Shown: positions 44,672 to 55,782, counted from the stretch's first letter. The stretch is DNA of 64,000 nt from Janthinobacterium violaceinigrum (GCF_009208555.1 NZ_WFLI01000016.1:62001-126000), one strand, 5' to 3'. Numbers and translations are program-made. The notes: a model not told the origin generated them from the letters alone.

Positions 44672-45190
44672 ATGAACACCGCATCCGCTACCCTGCCCAA
44701 GTCCCTTGCCGTGATCGCATTGTGCTGGAGTTCGCTGTTGCCGGTGCAGGCGCAGGCTCAGGAGTCGAAGATCGCCTGGATCAGCAGCGAACGTATTTAT
44801 AACGAATCAAGGCTGGCCAAGCTGGCCAGCGCCAAGCTGGCCGAAGAGTTCCGCTCGCGCGAAAAGGCCGTGCAGGAACTGGCGGCCCGCTTCAAGGTCG
44901 CCAACGAAGCGCTGGAAAAGGATATGCCGACCCTGAGCGAGGCGGAGCGCGCCAAGCGCCAGCGCGAGTTTTTCGAGCTGGACAAGGAGCTGCAACGCCG
45001 CCAGCGCGAGTTCCGCGAAGACCTGAGCCAGCGCACGAACGAAGAGCGCAGCGCCATCGCGGAAAAAGCCAACACCATCATCCAGCAGATGGCGCATATC
45101 GAAGGATATGACATCGTGCTGCAGGAAGCCCTGTGGGCCAGCCCGCGCATCGACATTACCGACAAGGTCTTGAAGGCGCTGGACAAGTAA
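44672..45190 (+). CDS. skp: Periplasmic chaperone Skp/OmpH
   Basis: A 172-residue protein with a signal peptide (about 1-30, cut near VQAQA) and a long charged helical hairpin (about 50-130) of the trimeric 'jellyfish' chaperone. It holds unfolded outer-membrane proteins for BamA. The neighbours bamA and lpxD are the standard ones. Sequence conservation in this family is low, so the call leans partly on position. Confidence 0.9.
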   Translation: MNTASATLPKSLAVIALCWSSLLPVQAQAQESKIAWISSERIYNESRLAKLASAKLAEEFRSREKAVQELAARFKVANEALEKDMPTLSEAERAKRQREFFELDKELQRRQREFREDLSQRTNEERSAIAEKANTIIQQMAHIEGYDIVLQEALWASPRIDITDKVLKALDK

Positions 45191-45205
45191 TCGACACGGT
45201 TTGAA

Positions 45206-45240
45206 GCCTGCCAGTGCATGCGCTGCGTGCACTGGCAGGC
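45206..45240 (+). other. Perfect 13-bp hairpin between skp and lpxD
   Basis: GCCTGCCAGTGCA at 45206-45218 pairs perfectly with TGCACTGGCAGGC at 45228-45240 around a nine-base loop. It ends 20 bases before the lpxD ATG, with GTATTTATAAAGG following. It may act as a leaky terminator, mRNA stabiliser or processing site within the operon. Confidence 0.6.
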
Positions 45241-45260
45241 GTATTTATAAAGGTAATCAG

Positions 45261-46316
45261 ATGGGCACTCGACTAGGAGACTTGGTCGAACGCTTCGGTG
45301 GGCAATTGGCGGGAGATCCCAACCTGGAAGTGACAGGGATCGCACCGCTGGCCGACGCCGGCGCTTCGCACATCAGCTTTCTCAGCAATAGTAAATTCCG
45401 CGCACAGGCCGCCCAGAGCGGCGCCGCCGCGCTGATCCTCACGCCGGCCGACGACGCGCTGATCGGCGCCGAGTACGCGGGCGCGCGCATCGTCACACCG
45501 AATCCCTATGTCTATTTCGCGCGCGCGGCGCAGTATTTTGCCGCCCTGCACGAGATGAAGGCCCCGGCCGGCATCCATCCGAGCGCCTTTGTGGACGCCA
45601 GCGCGCAAGTCGACGCCAGCGCCTCCATCGGTGTGCACGCGGTGATCGAAGCGGGCGCCGTGATTGGCGCCGGCTGCGTCATCGGCCCTGGCTGCGTGGT
45701 GGGCCGCGATGCCGTCATCGGCGCGGGCACGCAACTGCTGGCCAACGTGACGTTCCATGCGCGCTGCGTGATCGGCCAGCGCGGCATCATCCATTCGGGC
45801 GCCGTGATCGGCACCGACGGATTCGGCTTCGCCAACGAGGGCGGCGTGTACATCAAGATCCCGCAGACGGGCAGGGTGGTGATCGGTGACGATGTCGATA
45901 TCGGCGCCAACACCACCATCGACCGCGGCGCACTGGCCGACACCATCATCGAAGACGGCGTCAAGCTCGATAACCAGATCCAGATCGGCCACAACTGCCA
46001 TATCGGCGCGCACACGGCCATGGCCGGCTGCGTCGGCGTGGCCGGCAGCGCCATCATCGGCAAGTACTGCACCTTTGGCGGCGCCGCCATGGTGCTGGGC
46101 CATTTGACGATCGCCGACCGCGTCCACGTGGGCTCGGGCAGCATGGTCTCGCGTTCGATCGCGGAACCGGGCCAGTATACGGGTTTTTATCCGCTGGCCA
46201 AGAACGCCGACTGGGAAAAGAGCGCCGCCATCGTGCGCAACCTGTCAAGCATGCGCGAGAAGATACGCACGCTTGAAAAAACAATTAAAACACTGACCAC
46301 GCAAGACGAAAAATGA
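45261..46316 (+). CDS. lpxD: UDP-3-O-(3-hydroxyacyl)glucosamine N-acyltransferase
   Basis: A 351-residue acyltransferase of lipid A synthesis (third step). The N-terminal uridine-binding domain ([15 protein letters not shown]) is followed by a left-handed beta helix of hexapeptide repeats (about 105-290) with [20 protein letters not shown] holding the catalytic histidine, and a short C-terminal coil. AAAGG supports ATG 45261. The stop overlaps fabZ (ATGA). Confidence 0.96.
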   Translation: MGTRLGDLVERFGGQLAGDPNLEVTGIAPLADAGASHISFLSNSKFRAQAAQSGAAALILTPADDALIGAEYAGARIVTPNPYVYFARAAQYFAALHEMKAPAGIHPSAFVDASAQVDASASIGVHAVIEAGAVIGAGCVIGPGCVVGRDAVIGAGTQLLANVTFHARCVIGQRGIIHSGAVIGTDGFGFANEGGVYIKIPQTGRVVIGDDVDIGANTTIDRGALADTIIEDGVKLDNQIQIGHNCHIGAHTAMAGCVGVAGSAIIGKYCTFGGAAMVLGHLTIADRVHVGSGSMVSRSIAEPGQYTGFYPLAKNADWEKSAAIVRNLSSMREKIRTLEKTIKTLTTQDEK

Positions 46317-46807
46317 CTACTGAAAAAAAGACCCTCGACATCCTGGCCATCAAATCGCTGCTGCCGCACCGCTATCCGCTGCTGCTGGTTGACCGCGTAC
46401 TGGACTGGGAAGCGAACAAGACCATCACCGCCATCAAGAACGTGACGGTGAACGAAGAGTTCTTCCAGGGTCACTTCCCGCACAAGCCGGTCATGCCGGG
46501 CGTGCTGATGATCGAAGCGCTGGCGCAGACGGCGGCCTTGCTGTCGTTCCTGTCGATGGGCGTGAAACCGGACGAGAATTCGGTGGTGTACTTCGTCGGC
46601 ATCGACAATGCGCGCTTCAAGCGTCCTGTCGAACCGGGCGACCAGCTGAAGATGGACGTGGAAATCCTGCGCGTCTCGCGCGGCATCTGGAAATACAAGG
46701 CAGTCGGTTCCGTCGACGGCAAAGTGGCGCTGGAAGCGGAATTGATGTGCACCATCCGCAGCGCGCAGGATGCGAGCCAGTCTGCGAGCCAGCCAGCGGG
46801 GCAGTAA
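46313..46807 (+). CDS. fabZ: 3-hydroxyacyl-ACP dehydratase FabZ
   Basis: A 164-residue hot-dog-fold dehydratase that works in fatty-acid elongation and competes with LpxA/LpxD for hydroxyacyl-[23 protein letters not shown] holds the catalytic histidine and glutamate. The C-terminal tail is a little longer than in E. coli and is serine/glutamine/alanine-rich. It shares its stop/start (TAATG) with lpxA. Confidence 0.96.
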   Translation: MTTEKKTLDILAIKSLLPHRYPLLLVDRVLDWEANKTITAIKNVTVNEEFFQGHFPHKPVMPGVLMIEALAQTAALLSFLSMGVKPDENSVVYFVGIDNARFKRPVEPGDQLKMDVEILRVSRGIWKYKAVGSVDGKVALEAELMCTIRSAQDASQSASQPAGQ

Positions 46808-47598
46808 TGGCGGCCATCCACTCCACGGCAGTCATCGATCCGAAGGCCGAGCTCGACAGCTCGGTCGAGGTGGGTCCGTACACCATCATCGGTCCGCACG
46901 TGCGCATCGCCGCCGGCACCAGGGTCGGTCCGCATGTGGTCATCGACGGCCATACGACGATCGGCAGCGACAACCACCTGTTCCAGTTTTCCTCCATCGG
47001 CGCGCAGCCGCAGGATAAGAAATGGGCGGGCGAGGCGACGCGCCTGGAAATCGGCGACCGCAATACCATCCGCGAATTCTGCACCTTCAACACGGGAACC
47101 GTGCAGGGCGGCGGCGTGACGCGCCTGGGCAATGACAACTGGATTTCGGCGTATGTGCACCTGGCGCACGACTGCCTGGTGGGCAACAACACGATTTTCT
47201 CGAACAATGCGCAGCTGGCGGGCCACGTGGAAATCGGTGACTGGGTCATCATGAGCGGCTTCGCCAATGTGCACCAGTTCTGCAAGATCGGCGCACACGC
47301 CTTTGTCGGCATGAGCACCAGCCTGACGCAGGACGTGCCGCCGTTCGTGCTGTTGAACGGCAACCCGGCGCAAGCGCATGGCGTGAATATCGAAGGCCTG
47401 AAGCGCCGCGGCTTTACGCGCGAGCAGATCAACGGCATCCGCGCCGCGTATAAAATCATCTACCGTTCCGGCCTGACCCTGGAAGAATCCAAGGCAGCCC
47501 TGTTCGAAGAAGAAGCGGCGTCGTCGCCCGAAGTGGCGGAACACATTCGCGCCATGCGCGAATTCCTTGGCGTGGCGTCGCGTGGCATCGTCCGCTGA
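46807..47598 (+). CDS. lpxA: UDP-N-acetylglucosamine acyltransferase
   Basis: A 263-residue hexapeptide-repeat enzyme that makes the first lipid A intermediate. HSTAVIDPKAELDSSVEVG begins the beta helix; IREFCTFNTGT and ISAYVHLAHDCLVGNN (catalytic histidine) are typical, with a C-terminal helical bundle from about 195. It overlaps fabZ by one base and lpxB by 17 or more bases. Confidence 0.97.
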   Translation: MAAIHSTAVIDPKAELDSSVEVGPYTIIGPHVRIAAGTRVGPHVVIDGHTTIGSDNHLFQFSSIGAQPQDKKWAGEATRLEIGDRNTIREFCTFNTGTVQGGGVTRLGNDNWISAYVHLAHDCLVGNNTIFSNNAQLAGHVEIGDWVIMSGFANVHQFCKIGAHAFVGMSTSLTQDVPPFVLLNGNPAQAHGVNIEGLKRRGFTREQINGIRAAYKIIYRSGLTLEESKAALFEEEAASSPEVAEHIRAMREFLGVASRGIVR

Positions 47599-48757
47599 CC
47601 AGGCCAGCGGCCTGTCGGTCGCCATCGTCGCCGGCGAGGTGTCGGGCGACCTGCTGGCCAGCCGGCTGCTGTCCGGCCTCGTGCCGCAGCTGCCCGGCGC
47701 GCGCTTCCACGGCATCGGCGGCGAGCACATGGCCAAACAGGGCTTTGTTTCCGACTGGCCGATGGACAAGCTGACGGTACGGGGCCTGTTCGAGATCATT
47801 CCCCGCTACCGCGAAATCAAGGGCATCCAGAACGCGCTGCGCGACCAGTTGCTGGCCGAGCGGCCCGCCGTCTTCATCGGCGCCGACTACCCGGGCTTCA
47901 ACCTGGGGCTGGAGCAGCAGCTGAAGCAAGGCGGCATCCCCACCGTGCATTACATCGGGCCGCAGATCTGGGCCTGGCGCGGCGGACGCATCAAGAAAAT
48001 CATCAAGGCCGTCTCGCACATGCTGGTGATCTTCCCGTTCGAGGAAGAGATCTACCGCAAGGCGGGCGTGCCCGTCACCTATGTGGGCCATCCGCTGGCC
48101 GAAATGATACCCCTGCAGCCCGACGAGGCGGCCGCGCGCCGCACCCTGGGCTTGCCGGAAGACGCCAACGTGGTGACCCTGATGCCGGGCAGCCGCATGG
48201 GCGAACTCAAATACAATGCGGTGGCATTCGTGGCTGCCTGCAAGCTGCTGCTGGCGCGCGACCGCTCCCTGCGTTTCGTCGCGCCCATGGCCGGCGAGAA
48301 GCAGCGCCAGTACTTTTTGCAACTGATCCGCGAAGCGGGCCTGCAGGACGTCGAGATATTGCTGACCGATGGCGGCTCGCACACGGCCATCTGCGCCGCC
48401 GATGCGGTGCTGGTGGCGTCCGGCACGGCGTCGCTGGAAGTGGCGCTGTACAAGAAGCCCATGGTCATCGCCTACAAGATGATGCGCGCCTCGTGGGAAA
48501 TCATGCGCCACATGGGCTACCAGCCGTGGATAGGCTTGCCGAACATCCTGGCGCGCGACTACCTGGTGCCCGAGCTGCTGCAGAATGCGGCCAGCCCCGA
48601 AGCGCTGGCCGAGGCCATGTGGCAGCAGCTGAGCGACGTGCCCGGGCGCCTGCGCCTGGTGCAGCGCTTCACGGACATGCATCACAGCCTGCTGCGCGAC
48701 AGTGCGCGCGAGAGCGCCAACGCGGTCATGCAGGTCATCGCCGCCAACCGCAAGTAA
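47582..48757 (+). CDS. lpxB: Lipid-A-disaccharide synthase
   Basis: A 391-residue GT19 glycosyltransferase that joins UDP-diacylglucosamine and lipid [19 protein letters not shown] at the N-terminus and [18 protein letters not shown] are diagnostic. The start is uncertain: GTG at 47582 places the conserved AGE motif about 15 residues in, as in E. coli; an in-frame TTG at 47567 is the other choice. Both lie within lpxA, so translation is coupled. Confidence 0.95.
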   Translation: MASSADQASGLSVAIVAGEVSGDLLASRLLSGLVPQLPGARFHGIGGEHMAKQGFVSDWPMDKLTVRGLFEIIPRYREIKGIQNALRDQLLAERPAVFIGADYPGFNLGLEQQLKQGGIPTVHYIGPQIWAWRGGRIKKIIKAVSHMLVIFPFEEEIYRKAGVPVTYVGHPLAEMIPLQPDEAAARRTLGLPEDANVVTLMPGSRMGELKYNAVAFVAACKLLLARDRSLRFVAPMAGEKQRQYFLQLIREAGLQDVEILLTDGGSHTAICAADAVLVASGTASLEVALYKKPMVIAYKMMRASWEIMRHMGYQPWIGLPNILARDYLVPELLQNAASPEALAEAMWQQLSDVPGRLRLVQRFTDMHHSLLRDSARESANAVMQVIAANRK

Positions 48758-48801
48758 CTCCCGATCACCGCTTCAACCGCCGTACCAACCAAAGATTCAA
48801 C

Positions 48802-49440
48802 GTGAAAAATATCTATCCCGGCCTGTTTGACGACTTGCCATTCTCGCCCGACGAAATCGTTTGCGGCGTCGACGAGGCAGGGCGCGGTCCGCTGGCCGGC
48901 CCCGTCTTCGCCGCCGCCGTGATCCTCGACCCGAACCAGCCCATCGACGGCTTGCGCGATTCGAAAAAGCTCACCGAAGCCAAACGCGACCTGCTGGCGC
49001 CGCAGATCAAGGCCAAGGCCCTGGCCTGGGCCATTGCCGAAGCGTCGGAAGAGGAAATCGACCGCCTGAACATCCTGCAGGCATCGATGCTGGCCATGCG
49101 CCGCGCCGTTGAGGCCTTGGCGACCGTGCCGACCCTGGCCCTGATCGATGGCAACCGCTGCCCCGTGATGCCGGTACGCGGCATGGCCATCATCGGCGGC
49201 GACGACAAGGTCGATTCGATTTCCGCCGCCTCCATCCTGGCCAAGACGGCGCGCGACGCGGCCCTCGTGCACCTGCATGCGGCCTATCCCGAGTACTGCT
49301 TCGACCAGCACAAGGGCTATGGCACCAAGCTGCACCTGGAGCGGCTGCACCTGCACGGCGCCTCGCCCGTGCACCGCCGCTCGTTCGCGCCCGTGCGCAA
49401 CGTCATTGCGCTGTTCGGCGCGCAGGAGGTGGTGGCATGA
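48802..49440 (+). CDS. rnhB: Ribonuclease HII
   Basis: A 212-residue nuclease that removes ribonucleotides from [22 protein letters not shown] is the family signature with two acidic site residues; [17 protein letters not shown] and the [13 protein letters not shown] helix are also conserved. No ATG lies upstream in frame, so GTG at 48802 is taken as the start ([11 protein letters not shown]). It overlaps the next gene by four bases. Position after lpxB is standard. Confidence 0.94.
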   Translation: MKNIYPGLFDDLPFSPDEIVCGVDEAGRGPLAGPVFAAAVILDPNQPIDGLRDSKKLTEAKRDLLAPQIKAKALAWAIAEASEEEIDRLNILQASMLAMRRAVEALATVPTLALIDGNRCPVMPVRGMAIIGGDDKVDSISAASILAKTARDAALVHLHAAYPEYCFDQHKGYGTKLHLERLHLHGASPVHRRSFAPVRNVIALFGAQEVVA

Positions 49441-50222
49441 AGACGATCACTTCGCGCGACAATGCGCAATACAAGGATTTGCTGAAGCTGGCGGGCAGTT
49501 CGCAGGCGCGCCGCAAGTCGGGCCGCACCCTGCTCGATGGCGTGCACCTGTGCCAGTCCTACCTGCAGCTGCGCGGCATGCCGGAACAATGCATCGTCAG
49601 CGAAAGCGCCTTGCAGAACCCGGAAGTGGCGGACATCGTCGGCCAGCTGGAAAGCCAGCGCGCGCACGTATTGGGCTTGCCCGACGCGCTGTACAACGCG
49701 GTGAGCCAGGTGGAACACGGCGTGGGCGTGATGTTCCTCATCGAGACGCCGGAACGGGCCGTCACAGAGGCGCTGAGCGTGTCGGCCGTGCTGCTCGATA
49801 ACCTGCAGGACCCGGGCAACGTGGGTTCCATCCTGCGCAGCGCGGCCGCCGCCGGCATCACGCAGGTGTACTGCAGCGCCGGCACGGCTTTCTGCTGGTC
49901 GCCGAAGGTGCTGCGCGCGGCGATGGGCGCGCACTTCGTGCTCGACATCTTTGAGAATGTCGACCTGGCCGCGCTGGTTTCCGGCGCGAAGGTGGCGACC
50001 CTGGCCACCAGCGGCTATGCCACGCAGCGCTTGTACGACGTCGACCTGCGCCAGCCCGTGGCCTGGCTGTTCGGCCATGAAGGGCAGGGCGTGGCCGACG
50101 ACCTGCTGTCGATGGCCACGCACCAGGTGGTCATTCCCCACCTGGGCCAGATCGAATCGCTGAACGTGGCCGCCTGCGCCGCCGTGTGCTTCTTCGAACA
50201 GCTGCGCCAGGGCCAGTCCTGA
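49437..50222 (+). CDS. SpoU/TrmH-family RNA 2'-O-methyltransferase
   Basis: A 261-residue SPOUT methyltransferase. An N-terminal substrate-binding domain (about 1-95) leads to the knotted SAM-binding domain with the three motifs [27 protein letters not shown] and [16 protein letters not shown]. It methylates ribose 2'-hydroxyls of rRNA or tRNA. It is closer to the RlmB/TsnR type than to TrmH, but the target is not certain. It overlaps rnhB (ATGA). Confidence 0.85.
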   Translation: MKTITSRDNAQYKDLLKLAGSSQARRKSGRTLLDGVHLCQSYLQLRGMPEQCIVSESALQNPEVADIVGQLESQRAHVLGLPDALYNAVSQVEHGVGVMFLIETPERAVTEALSVSAVLLDNLQDPGNVGSILRSAAAAGITQVYCSAGTAFCWSPKVLRAAMGAHFVLDIFENVDLAALVSGAKVATLATSGYATQRLYDVDLRQPVAWLFGHEGQGVADDLLSMATHQVVIPHLGQIESLNVAACAAVCFFEQLRQGQS

Positions 50223-50244
50223 CACGTTGAAAGCCAAGTCCGCC

Positions 50245-51459
50245 ATGCCTGACCATCCAGTTCTGCCGTTGCTCGCCGACGGTGCCACGCGTGACGAGGC
50301 CTGGTGGCGCCAGGCCGCCGCGTTCTATCCCGCGCCGCCGGACGCCCTCGTCAATCTCGAGCACGGCTATTTCGGCGCCATGGCCGCCCCCGTGCAAGCG
50401 GCCTTCGAACAGGCCGTGCGCTACACGAATGAGCAGCTGAGTCCTTTCGTGCGCGGCGAATTCACGCGCACGCATGTGGATATTCTGCGCCAGCGTGTCG
50501 CTGAACTGATCCGTGCCGAACCGCACGAGATCCTGCTGACGCGCAGCGGCACCGAGTCCATGCAGGTGCTGATCACGCAGTACCATGGCCTGGCGCCCGG
50601 CGATACCGTGCTGTGGAGTAATCTCGACTATCCTGCCATGCGCACGGCGATGCGCTGGCTGGCGCAGCGCCGTGGCGTCACCAGCACGCAAGTGGCATTG
50701 CGCTTGCCCATCAGCGATGACGAGATCGTCGCCAGCTACGCGCAAGCCATGCGCCAGGCCGTCAAGCCCAGATTGCTGCTGCTGTCGCAGGTGACGCCGG
50801 CCAACGGCCAGCAGCTGCCGGTGCAGGAAATCATGGCGCTGGCGCGCGAACACGGCATCGACGTGCTGCTCGACAGCGCCCATGCGCTGGGACAGGTCGA
50901 TGTGGACGTGCAGGCCATGGGCGTCGATTTCGCCGGGTTCAATCTGCACAAATGGCTGGGGGCGCCGGCGGGACTGGGTGTCGTGTACATCCGCGCATCG
51001 CAGCTGCACAAGATCGAACCGTATTTTGGCGACGATGATTATGCGCCAACGGATATCCGCGGCCGCCTGCACATGGGCATGCCGCCGATCGGCGCCATCC
51101 TGGCCGCGCCAGCCGCACTGGACTTCCATGCGCGCCTGGGCGGCACGCCGGCCAAGACGGAACGCCTGGCCTGGCTGCGCACGTACTGGGTCAGCCGCGC
51201 CGCGCAGCTGCCCGGCGTGCGGCTGCTGTCGCCGCTCGATGCGAAGCGGGGCACGGCGCTGGTGGCCTTTGCCGTCGATGGCCTGGACGCGCGCGCGCTG
51301 CAGCAAGCCTTGCTGCGGCGCTTTGGCATCTTCACGGTGGAGCGCAATATCGGCGATACCGACGTCGTGCGCGCCACGGTGGCCATCACGACGCAGACCA
51401 GCGAACTCGATCAGCTGGTCGCCGCGCTGATGGTGCTTTCGAGCGAAACGGACGCCTGA
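50245..51459 (+). CDS. Class V aminotransferase-fold PLP enzyme
   Basis: A 404-residue PLP enzyme of the class V/cysteine-desulphurase type. The N-terminal LEHGYFGAM strand and the LLTRSGTESMQVLI helix bind the cofactor phosphate; DSAHALGQVDVD has the aspartate; NLHKWLGAPAGLGVVYI has the lysine. No catalytic cysteine loop like that of IscS is apparent, so it is more like isopenicillin-N-epimerase-like members. The ATG at 50245 is preferred to a TTG at 50227. The last two codons and stop lie in the structured repeat at 51452. Confidence 0.8.
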   Translation: MPDHPVLPLLADGATRDEAWWRQAAAFYPAPPDALVNLEHGYFGAMAAPVQAAFEQAVRYTNEQLSPFVRGEFTRTHVDILRQRVAELIRAEPHEILLTRSGTESMQVLITQYHGLAPGDTVLWSNLDYPAMRTAMRWLAQRRGVTSTQVALRLPISDDEIVASYAQAMRQAVKPRLLLLSQVTPANGQQLPVQEIMALAREHGIDVLLDSAHALGQVDVDVQAMGVDFAGFNLHKWLGAPAGLGVVYIRASQLHKIEPYFGDDDYAPTDIRGRLHMGMPPIGAILAAPAALDFHARLGGTPAKTERLAWLRTYWVSRAAQLPGVRLLSPLDAKRGTALVAFAVDGLDARALQQALLRRFGIFTVERNIGDTDVVRATVAITTQTSELDQLVAALMVLSSETDA

Positions 51460-51570
51460 TAAAACCGTAGCGAGCGGAAGGGAGAGGTGGCCGAGAAGCG
51501 CAACCGTACTTCTGGTGCGGTGAGTATCGCAAGCCGCCTATACCGACGCGCAGCAGGTTTGGTCAAGCGT
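51452..51570. repeat. Structured intergenic repeat, copy 2
   Basis: This 119-bp element is the relative of 13616-13746. Ends: ACGCCTGATAAAACC (51452-51466) and GGTTTGGTCAAGCGT (51556-51570). Inner helix: AGGTGGC (51485-51491) with GCCGCCT (51533-51539). Apical hairpin: ACCGTACT (51503-51510) with GGTGCGGT (51514-51521), two G-U pairs. It lies between convergent genes: its left end supplies the aminotransferase stop (51457-51459), and its right end stops one base short of the ppsR stop. The internal helix bases differ from copy 1 yet still pair. Confidence 0.8.
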
Positions 51571-51571
51571 T

Positions 51572-52420
51572 CTAGTACTCGCGGCGGTTCGGCTTGATCT
51601 CCTGCAGGATCGTCGTGGAGATCTCTTCGATCGACTTGGTGGTCGAGGAGAGCCAGCGGATGCCCTCGCGTTTCATCATTTTTTCCGCCTCGTTGACCTC
51701 GTAACGGCAATTTTCGATGGCCGCATACTTGCTTCCAGCGCGTCTTTCGTTGCGTATTTCCGACAAACGTTCGGGCGTAATGCTCAATCCAAAAATTTTA
51801 TTCTTAAATTCCAGCAAGGCCGAAGGCAGCTTGTCGCGCTCGAAATCGTCGGGAATCAGCGGATAATTGGCCGCCTTGATGCCATATTGCATGGCCAGAT
51901 ACAGGCTGGTCGGGGTCTTGCCAGAGCGGGAAACACCGACCAGAATGACATCGGCCGAGGACAGGTTCTTGTGCGACTGGCCGTCGTCGTGCGCCAGCGA
52001 ATAGTTGATCGCCTCGATGCGGTTCTTGTACTCCTCGCTGTCGACGATATTGTGCGAGCGGCCGATGGTGTGGGTCGACATCACGCCCAGTTCCTGCTCC
52101 AGCGGGGCGACAAAGGTCTGGATCAGGTCCATGTGCATGCCGCTGGACTTGCGGATCACGGCCGACAGGTCGTTCTTCACCAGCGTGGAGAAGATGATCG
52201 GGCGCTGGCCATCGGCGGCGAATGCTTCATTGATCTTGCGCGCCGCCTCGTAGGCCTTGTCCATGGTATCGATGAAGGGCAGGCGGATCTGGCGGAAGCG
52301 CAGATCGAACTGCGTCAGCACCGAGTGGCCGAACGTCTCGGCGGTGATGCCGGTGCCGTCGGAAACGAAGAAGACGGTGCGGGCCGCGGAGGGCAGAGGG
52401 GGGCGTGGATCTTGTGTCAT
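51572..52420 (-). CDS. ppsR: Phosphoenolpyruvate synthase regulatory protein
   Basis: A 282-residue DUF299-family bifunctional enzyme that phosphorylates PEP synthase with ADP to switch it off and dephosphorylates it to switch it on. The P-loop [15 protein letters not shown] and N-terminal [15 protein letters not shown] are clear. ATG at 52420 is chosen; a TTG fifteen bases upstream is possible. It is divergent from ppsA, its target, 152 bases away. Confidence 0.95.
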   Translation of the reverse strand: MTQDPRPPLPSAARTVFFVSDGTGITAETFGHSVLTQFDLRFRQIRLPFIDTMDKAYEAARKINEAFAADGQRPIIFSTLVKNDLSAVIRKSSGMHMDLIQTFVAPLEQELGVMSTHTIGRSHNIVDSEEYKNRIEAINYSLAHDDGQSHKNLSSADVILVGVSRSGKTPTSLYLAMQYGIKAANYPLIPDDFERDKLPSALLEFKNKIFGLSITPERLSEIRNERRAGSKYAAIENCRYEVNEAEKMMKREGIRWLSSTTKSIEEISTTILQEIKPNRREY

Positions 52421-52572
52421 GGGTTTTCGGATCAAGATTGTGCGTCGTCAATTTGCGCCGCACAAGGTAAAATGGCTGCAACGGTATGATTGTGCTGCAC
52501 GACGCCAAGAATAACAAGAAGACTGTCTGTGCGCCTCGCGTAAAGATTTCTATCATCAGTAAGGGTGTCATT

Positions 52573-55005
52573 ATGACCAACGCAGTATCGCAACAGCAGG
52601 AAGACAAGGACGCGGTGTATGTTGCCTCGTTCGAGCATTTGCGCATGACGGATGTCGAATCCGTCGGCGGCAAGAACGCCTCCCTGGGCGAAATGATCAG
52701 CCAGCTGGCGGAAGCCGGCGTACGCGTGCCTGGCGGCTTTGCCACCACGGCGCAGGCCTTCCGCGATTTCCTGTCGTACAGCGCCAACGGCGGCCTGCCG
52801 CTGGCCGAACGCATCGCCCAGCGCCTCGAAGGGCTGAACATCGATGACGTGCGTTCGCTGGCGCAAGCCGGTGCCGAGATCCGTCAATGGATCGTGGAAA
52901 CGCCATTCCAGCCACGCCTGGCTGCCGAAATCGACCAGTTCTACGCCAAGCTGGTGGCCGATTCCGACACGGAAATGTCGTTTGCCGTGCGCTCGTCGGC
53001 TACGGCGGAAGATTTGCCCGACGCTTCTTTTGCCGGCCAGCAAGAAACCTTCCTGAACGTGGTCGGCATCGACAACGTGCTCGAGGCCATGAAACAGGTG
53101 TTCGCGTCGCTGTACAACGACCGCGCCATCTCGTACCGCGTGCACAAGGGTTTCACGCACGCTGAAGTGGCCTTGTCGGCCGGCGTGCAGCGCATGGTGC
53201 GTTCCGACCTGGGCGCGGCCGGCGTGATGTTTACCATCGATACCGAATCGGGCTTCAAGGATGTGGTCTTCGTCACTTCCAGCTACGGCCTGGGCGAGAC
53301 CGTGGTGCAGGGCGCCGTCAATCCCGACGAATTCTATGTGCACAAGCCGATGCTGGAAAAGGGCAAGTCGCCCGTGATCCGCCGCAATATCGGCTCGAAG
53401 CTGCTGAAAATGGAATTCACGAACGAAGCGAAAGCCGGCCGTTCCGTGAAAACCGTCGACGTGCCCGTTGAAATGCGCAACCGCTACTCGCTGAACGACA
53501 GCGAGGTGGTGGAACTGGCAAAGTACGCCGTCATCATCGAGAACCACTACGGCCGTCCGATGGACATCGAGTGGGGCAAGGATGGCCGCGACGGCAAGCT
53601 GTACATCCTGCAGGCGCGTCCCGAGACCGTCAAGTCGCAGCAAAAGGCGACCGACGTGCAGGAACGCTTCAAGCTGAAAAGCACGGGCACCGTGCTGACG
53701 TCCGGCCGCGCCATCGGCCAGAAGATCGGCGCCGGCCCCGTGCGCGTGATTCACGACCCGGCCGACATGGAACGCGTGCAGCCCGGCGATGTCCTCGTTG
53801 CCGACATGACGGACCCGAACTGGGAGCCGGTCATGAAGCGCGCGTCGGCCATCGTCACAAACCGTGGCGGCCGCACTTGCCACGCTGCAATTATCGCGCG
53901 TGAGCTGGGCGTGCCGGCCGTCGTCGGCTGCGGCAACGCCACCGACGTGCTGAAAGACGGCACCTTCGTCACCGTGGTCTGCTCCGAAGGCGACGAGGGC
54001 AAGATCTACGATGGCTTGCTGGAAACGGAAGTGTCGGAAGTGTCGCGCGGCGAATTGCCGAAGCTCGACACCAAGATCATGCTCAACGTGGGCAATCCGC
54101 AGCTGGCGTTCGACTTCCAGTCCGTGCCGAATGCGGGCGTGGGCCTGGCGCGCCTGGAATTCATCATCAATAACAATATTGGTGTGCATCCGCGCGCGAT
54201 CCTCGAATACCCGAACATCGATGCCGACCTGAAAAAGGCCGTGGAATCGGTGGCGCGGGGCCACGCTTCGCCAAAGGCGTTCTATATCGACAAGCTGGCC
54301 GAAGGCATCGCCACCATCGCTGCCGCGTTCTGGCCGAAAAAAGTCATCGTGCGCCTGTCCGACTTCAAGTCGAACGAGTACAAGAAGCTGATCGGCGGTT
54401 CGCGCTACGAGCCGGACGAGGAAAACCCGATGCTGGGCTTCCGCGGCGCGGCGCGCTACCTGTCGGCCGACTTCTCCGAAGCGTTCAACATGGAATGCGA
54501 AGCGATGAAGCGCGTGCGCAACGACATGGGCCTGACCAACGTGGAAATCATGGTGCCATTCGTGCGCACCCTGGGCCAGGCCGAGAAAGTCATCGACCTG
54601 CTGGCGAAGAACGGTTTGAAGCGTGGCGAAAACGACCTGCGCGTCATCATGATGTGCGAAGTGCCGTCGAACGCCATCCTGGCAGACCAGTTCCTCGACC
54701 ATTTCGACGGCTTCTCGATCGGTTCGAACGACCTGACCCAGCTGACCCTGGGCCTGGACCGCGATTCCGGCATGGAATTGCTGGCGGCCGACTTCGACGA
54801 GCGCGATCCTGCCGTGAAAGCCCTGCTGGCGCTGGCCATCAAGGCTTGCCTGGCACGCGGCAAGTACATCGGCATTTGCGGCCAAGGTCCTTCCGACCAT
54901 CCGGACTTCGCCGTCTGGCTGATGGAGCAGGGCATCGAGTCGATGTCCCTGAATCCTGACTCGGTGATCGACACCTGGCAGAAGCTCGCTGCGCTGAAAG
55001 CGTAA
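52573..55005 (+). CDS. ppsA: Phosphoenolpyruvate synthase
   Basis: An 810-residue enzyme that makes PEP from pyruvate and ATP for gluconeogenesis. The N-terminal ATP-grasp domain begins with [15 protein letters not shown]; the central swivelling histidine is in [21 protein letters not shown]; and the C-terminal TIM barrel has [17 protein letters not shown] [17 protein letters not shown] and the [11 protein letters not shown] catalytic region. It is preceded by ppsR and followed by a terminator. ATG at 52573 has no strong ribosome binding site close by, only AAGGGTG. Confidence 0.96.
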   Translation: MTNAVSQQQEDKDAVYVASFEHLRMTDVESVGGKNASLGEMISQLAEAGVRVPGGFATTAQAFRDFLSYSANGGLPLAERIAQRLEGLNIDDVRSLAQAGAEIRQWIVETPFQPRLAAEIDQFYAKLVADSDTEMSFAVRSSATAEDLPDASFAGQQETFLNVVGIDNVLEAMKQVFASLYNDRAISYRVHKGFTHAEVALSAGVQRMVRSDLGAAGVMFTIDTESGFKDVVFVTSSYGLGETVVQGAVNPDEFYVHKPMLEKGKSPVIRRNIGSKLLKMEFTNEAKAGRSVKTVDVPVEMRNRYSLNDSEVVELAKYAVIIENHYGRPMDIEWGKDGRDGKLYILQARPETVKSQQKATDVQERFKLKSTGTVLTSGRAIGQKIGAGPVRVIHDPADMERVQPGDVLVADMTDPNWEPVMKRASAIVTNRGGRTCHAAIIARELGVPAVVGCGNATDVLKDGTFVTVVCSEGDEGKIYDGLLETEVSEVSRGELPKLDTKIMLNVGNPQLAFDFQSVPNAGVGLARLEFIINNNIGVHPRAILEYPNIDADLKKAVESVARGHASPKAFYIDKLAEGIATIAAAFWPKKVIVRLSDFKSNEYKKLIGGSRYEPDEENPMLGFRGAARYLSADFSEAFNMECEAMKRVRNDMGLTNVEIMVPFVRTLGQAEKVIDLLAKNGLKRGENDLRVIMMCEVPSNAILADQFLDHFDGFSIGSNDLTQLTLGLDRDSGMELLAADFDERDPAVKALLALAIKACLARGKYIGICGQGPSDHPDFAVWLMEQGIESMSLNPDSVIDTWQKLAALKA

Positions 55006-55025
55006 GCGTCCTGCTTGCTTCCTGA

Positions 55026-55061
55026 AAACCCGCTGCCGTTGACCTGGCAGCGGGTTTTTTT
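55026..55061 (+). terminator. Rho-independent terminator after ppsA
   Basis: AAACCCGCTGCC pairs with GGCAGCGGGTTT across an eight-base loop, followed by a T run. Confidence 0.85.
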
Positions 55062-55171
55062 ATGCCTGCCATGCCGGCGAGGCGATAACCATGCGGCGCA
55101 CGCCTGTATTCGATGGCTTTGCGCCAGATCAGCTAAAATGATTCCACCAATACATTGAAACGGGAGTTCTC

Positions 55172-55669
55172 ATGGCAAGCAAGAAACCGAGCAAAGCTGC
55201 AAAGATCGACATCGGCATTTCCGAAGCGGACCGCGCGAAGATCGCGGAAGGCCTGTCCGGCCTGCTGGCCGACAGCTACACCTTGTACCTGATGACCCAT
55301 AACTTTCACTGGAACGTCAAGGGGCCGATGTTCAACACCCTGCACCTGATGTTCATGACGCAATATACGGAGCAGTGGGGCGCGCTGGACCTGATCGCCG
55401 AGCGCATCCGCGCCCTCGGTTATCCGGCGCCGGGCACCTACAAGGAATTCGTCAAGCTGGCCTCGATCAAGGAAATCGACGGCGTGCCGCCGGCGCTGGA
55501 CATGGTCAGCCACCTGGTGGCGGCACAGGAAGCGACCGCGCGCACGGCGCGCCGCCTGTTCCCGCTGCTGGAAAAAGCCAATGACCAGCCGACGGCCGAC
55601 CTGATCACGCAGCGCCTGGATCTGCATGAAAAGACGGCGTGGATGCTGCGCAGCCTGCTGGAAGAGTAA
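55172..55669 (+). CDS. dps: DNA-protecting ferritin-like protein Dps
   Basis: A 165-residue Dps protein that forms dodecamers, stores iron and shields DNA from oxidants. The ferroxidase-site histidines and acidic residues lie in MTHNFHWNVKGPMF and QYTEQWGALDLIAERI. The lysine-rich N-terminus (MASKKPSKAAK) may contact DNA. CGGGAG precedes the ATG. The gene stands alone. Confidence 0.92.
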   Translation: MASKKPSKAAKIDIGISEADRAKIAEGLSGLLADSYTLYLMTHNFHWNVKGPMFNTLHLMFMTQYTEQWGALDLIAERIRALGYPAPGTYKEFVKLASIKEIDGVPPALDMVSHLVAAQEATARTARRLFPLLEKANDQPTADLITQRLDLHEKTAWMLRSLLEE

Positions 55670-55704
55670 TTGCCGGGCTGGCGGCGCTAATTCGCCCCAG
55701 GCTA

Positions 55705-55732
55705 TTGACGCCATCAGGAATTGCGTTAGACT
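55705..55732 (+). promoter_or_regulatory. Promoter-like pair ahead of nfeD
   Basis: TTGACG (55705-55710) and TAGACT (55727-55732) lie 16 bases apart. A start near 55740 would give a transcript that meets a strong terminator about 75 bases later, so either a small RNA or an attenuated leader for nfeD. Confidence 0.45.
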
Positions 55733-55782
55733 GCTTGTATATAGGTGTTTGGCAAGAATAATATCAGGCAGTACTGCGCATT

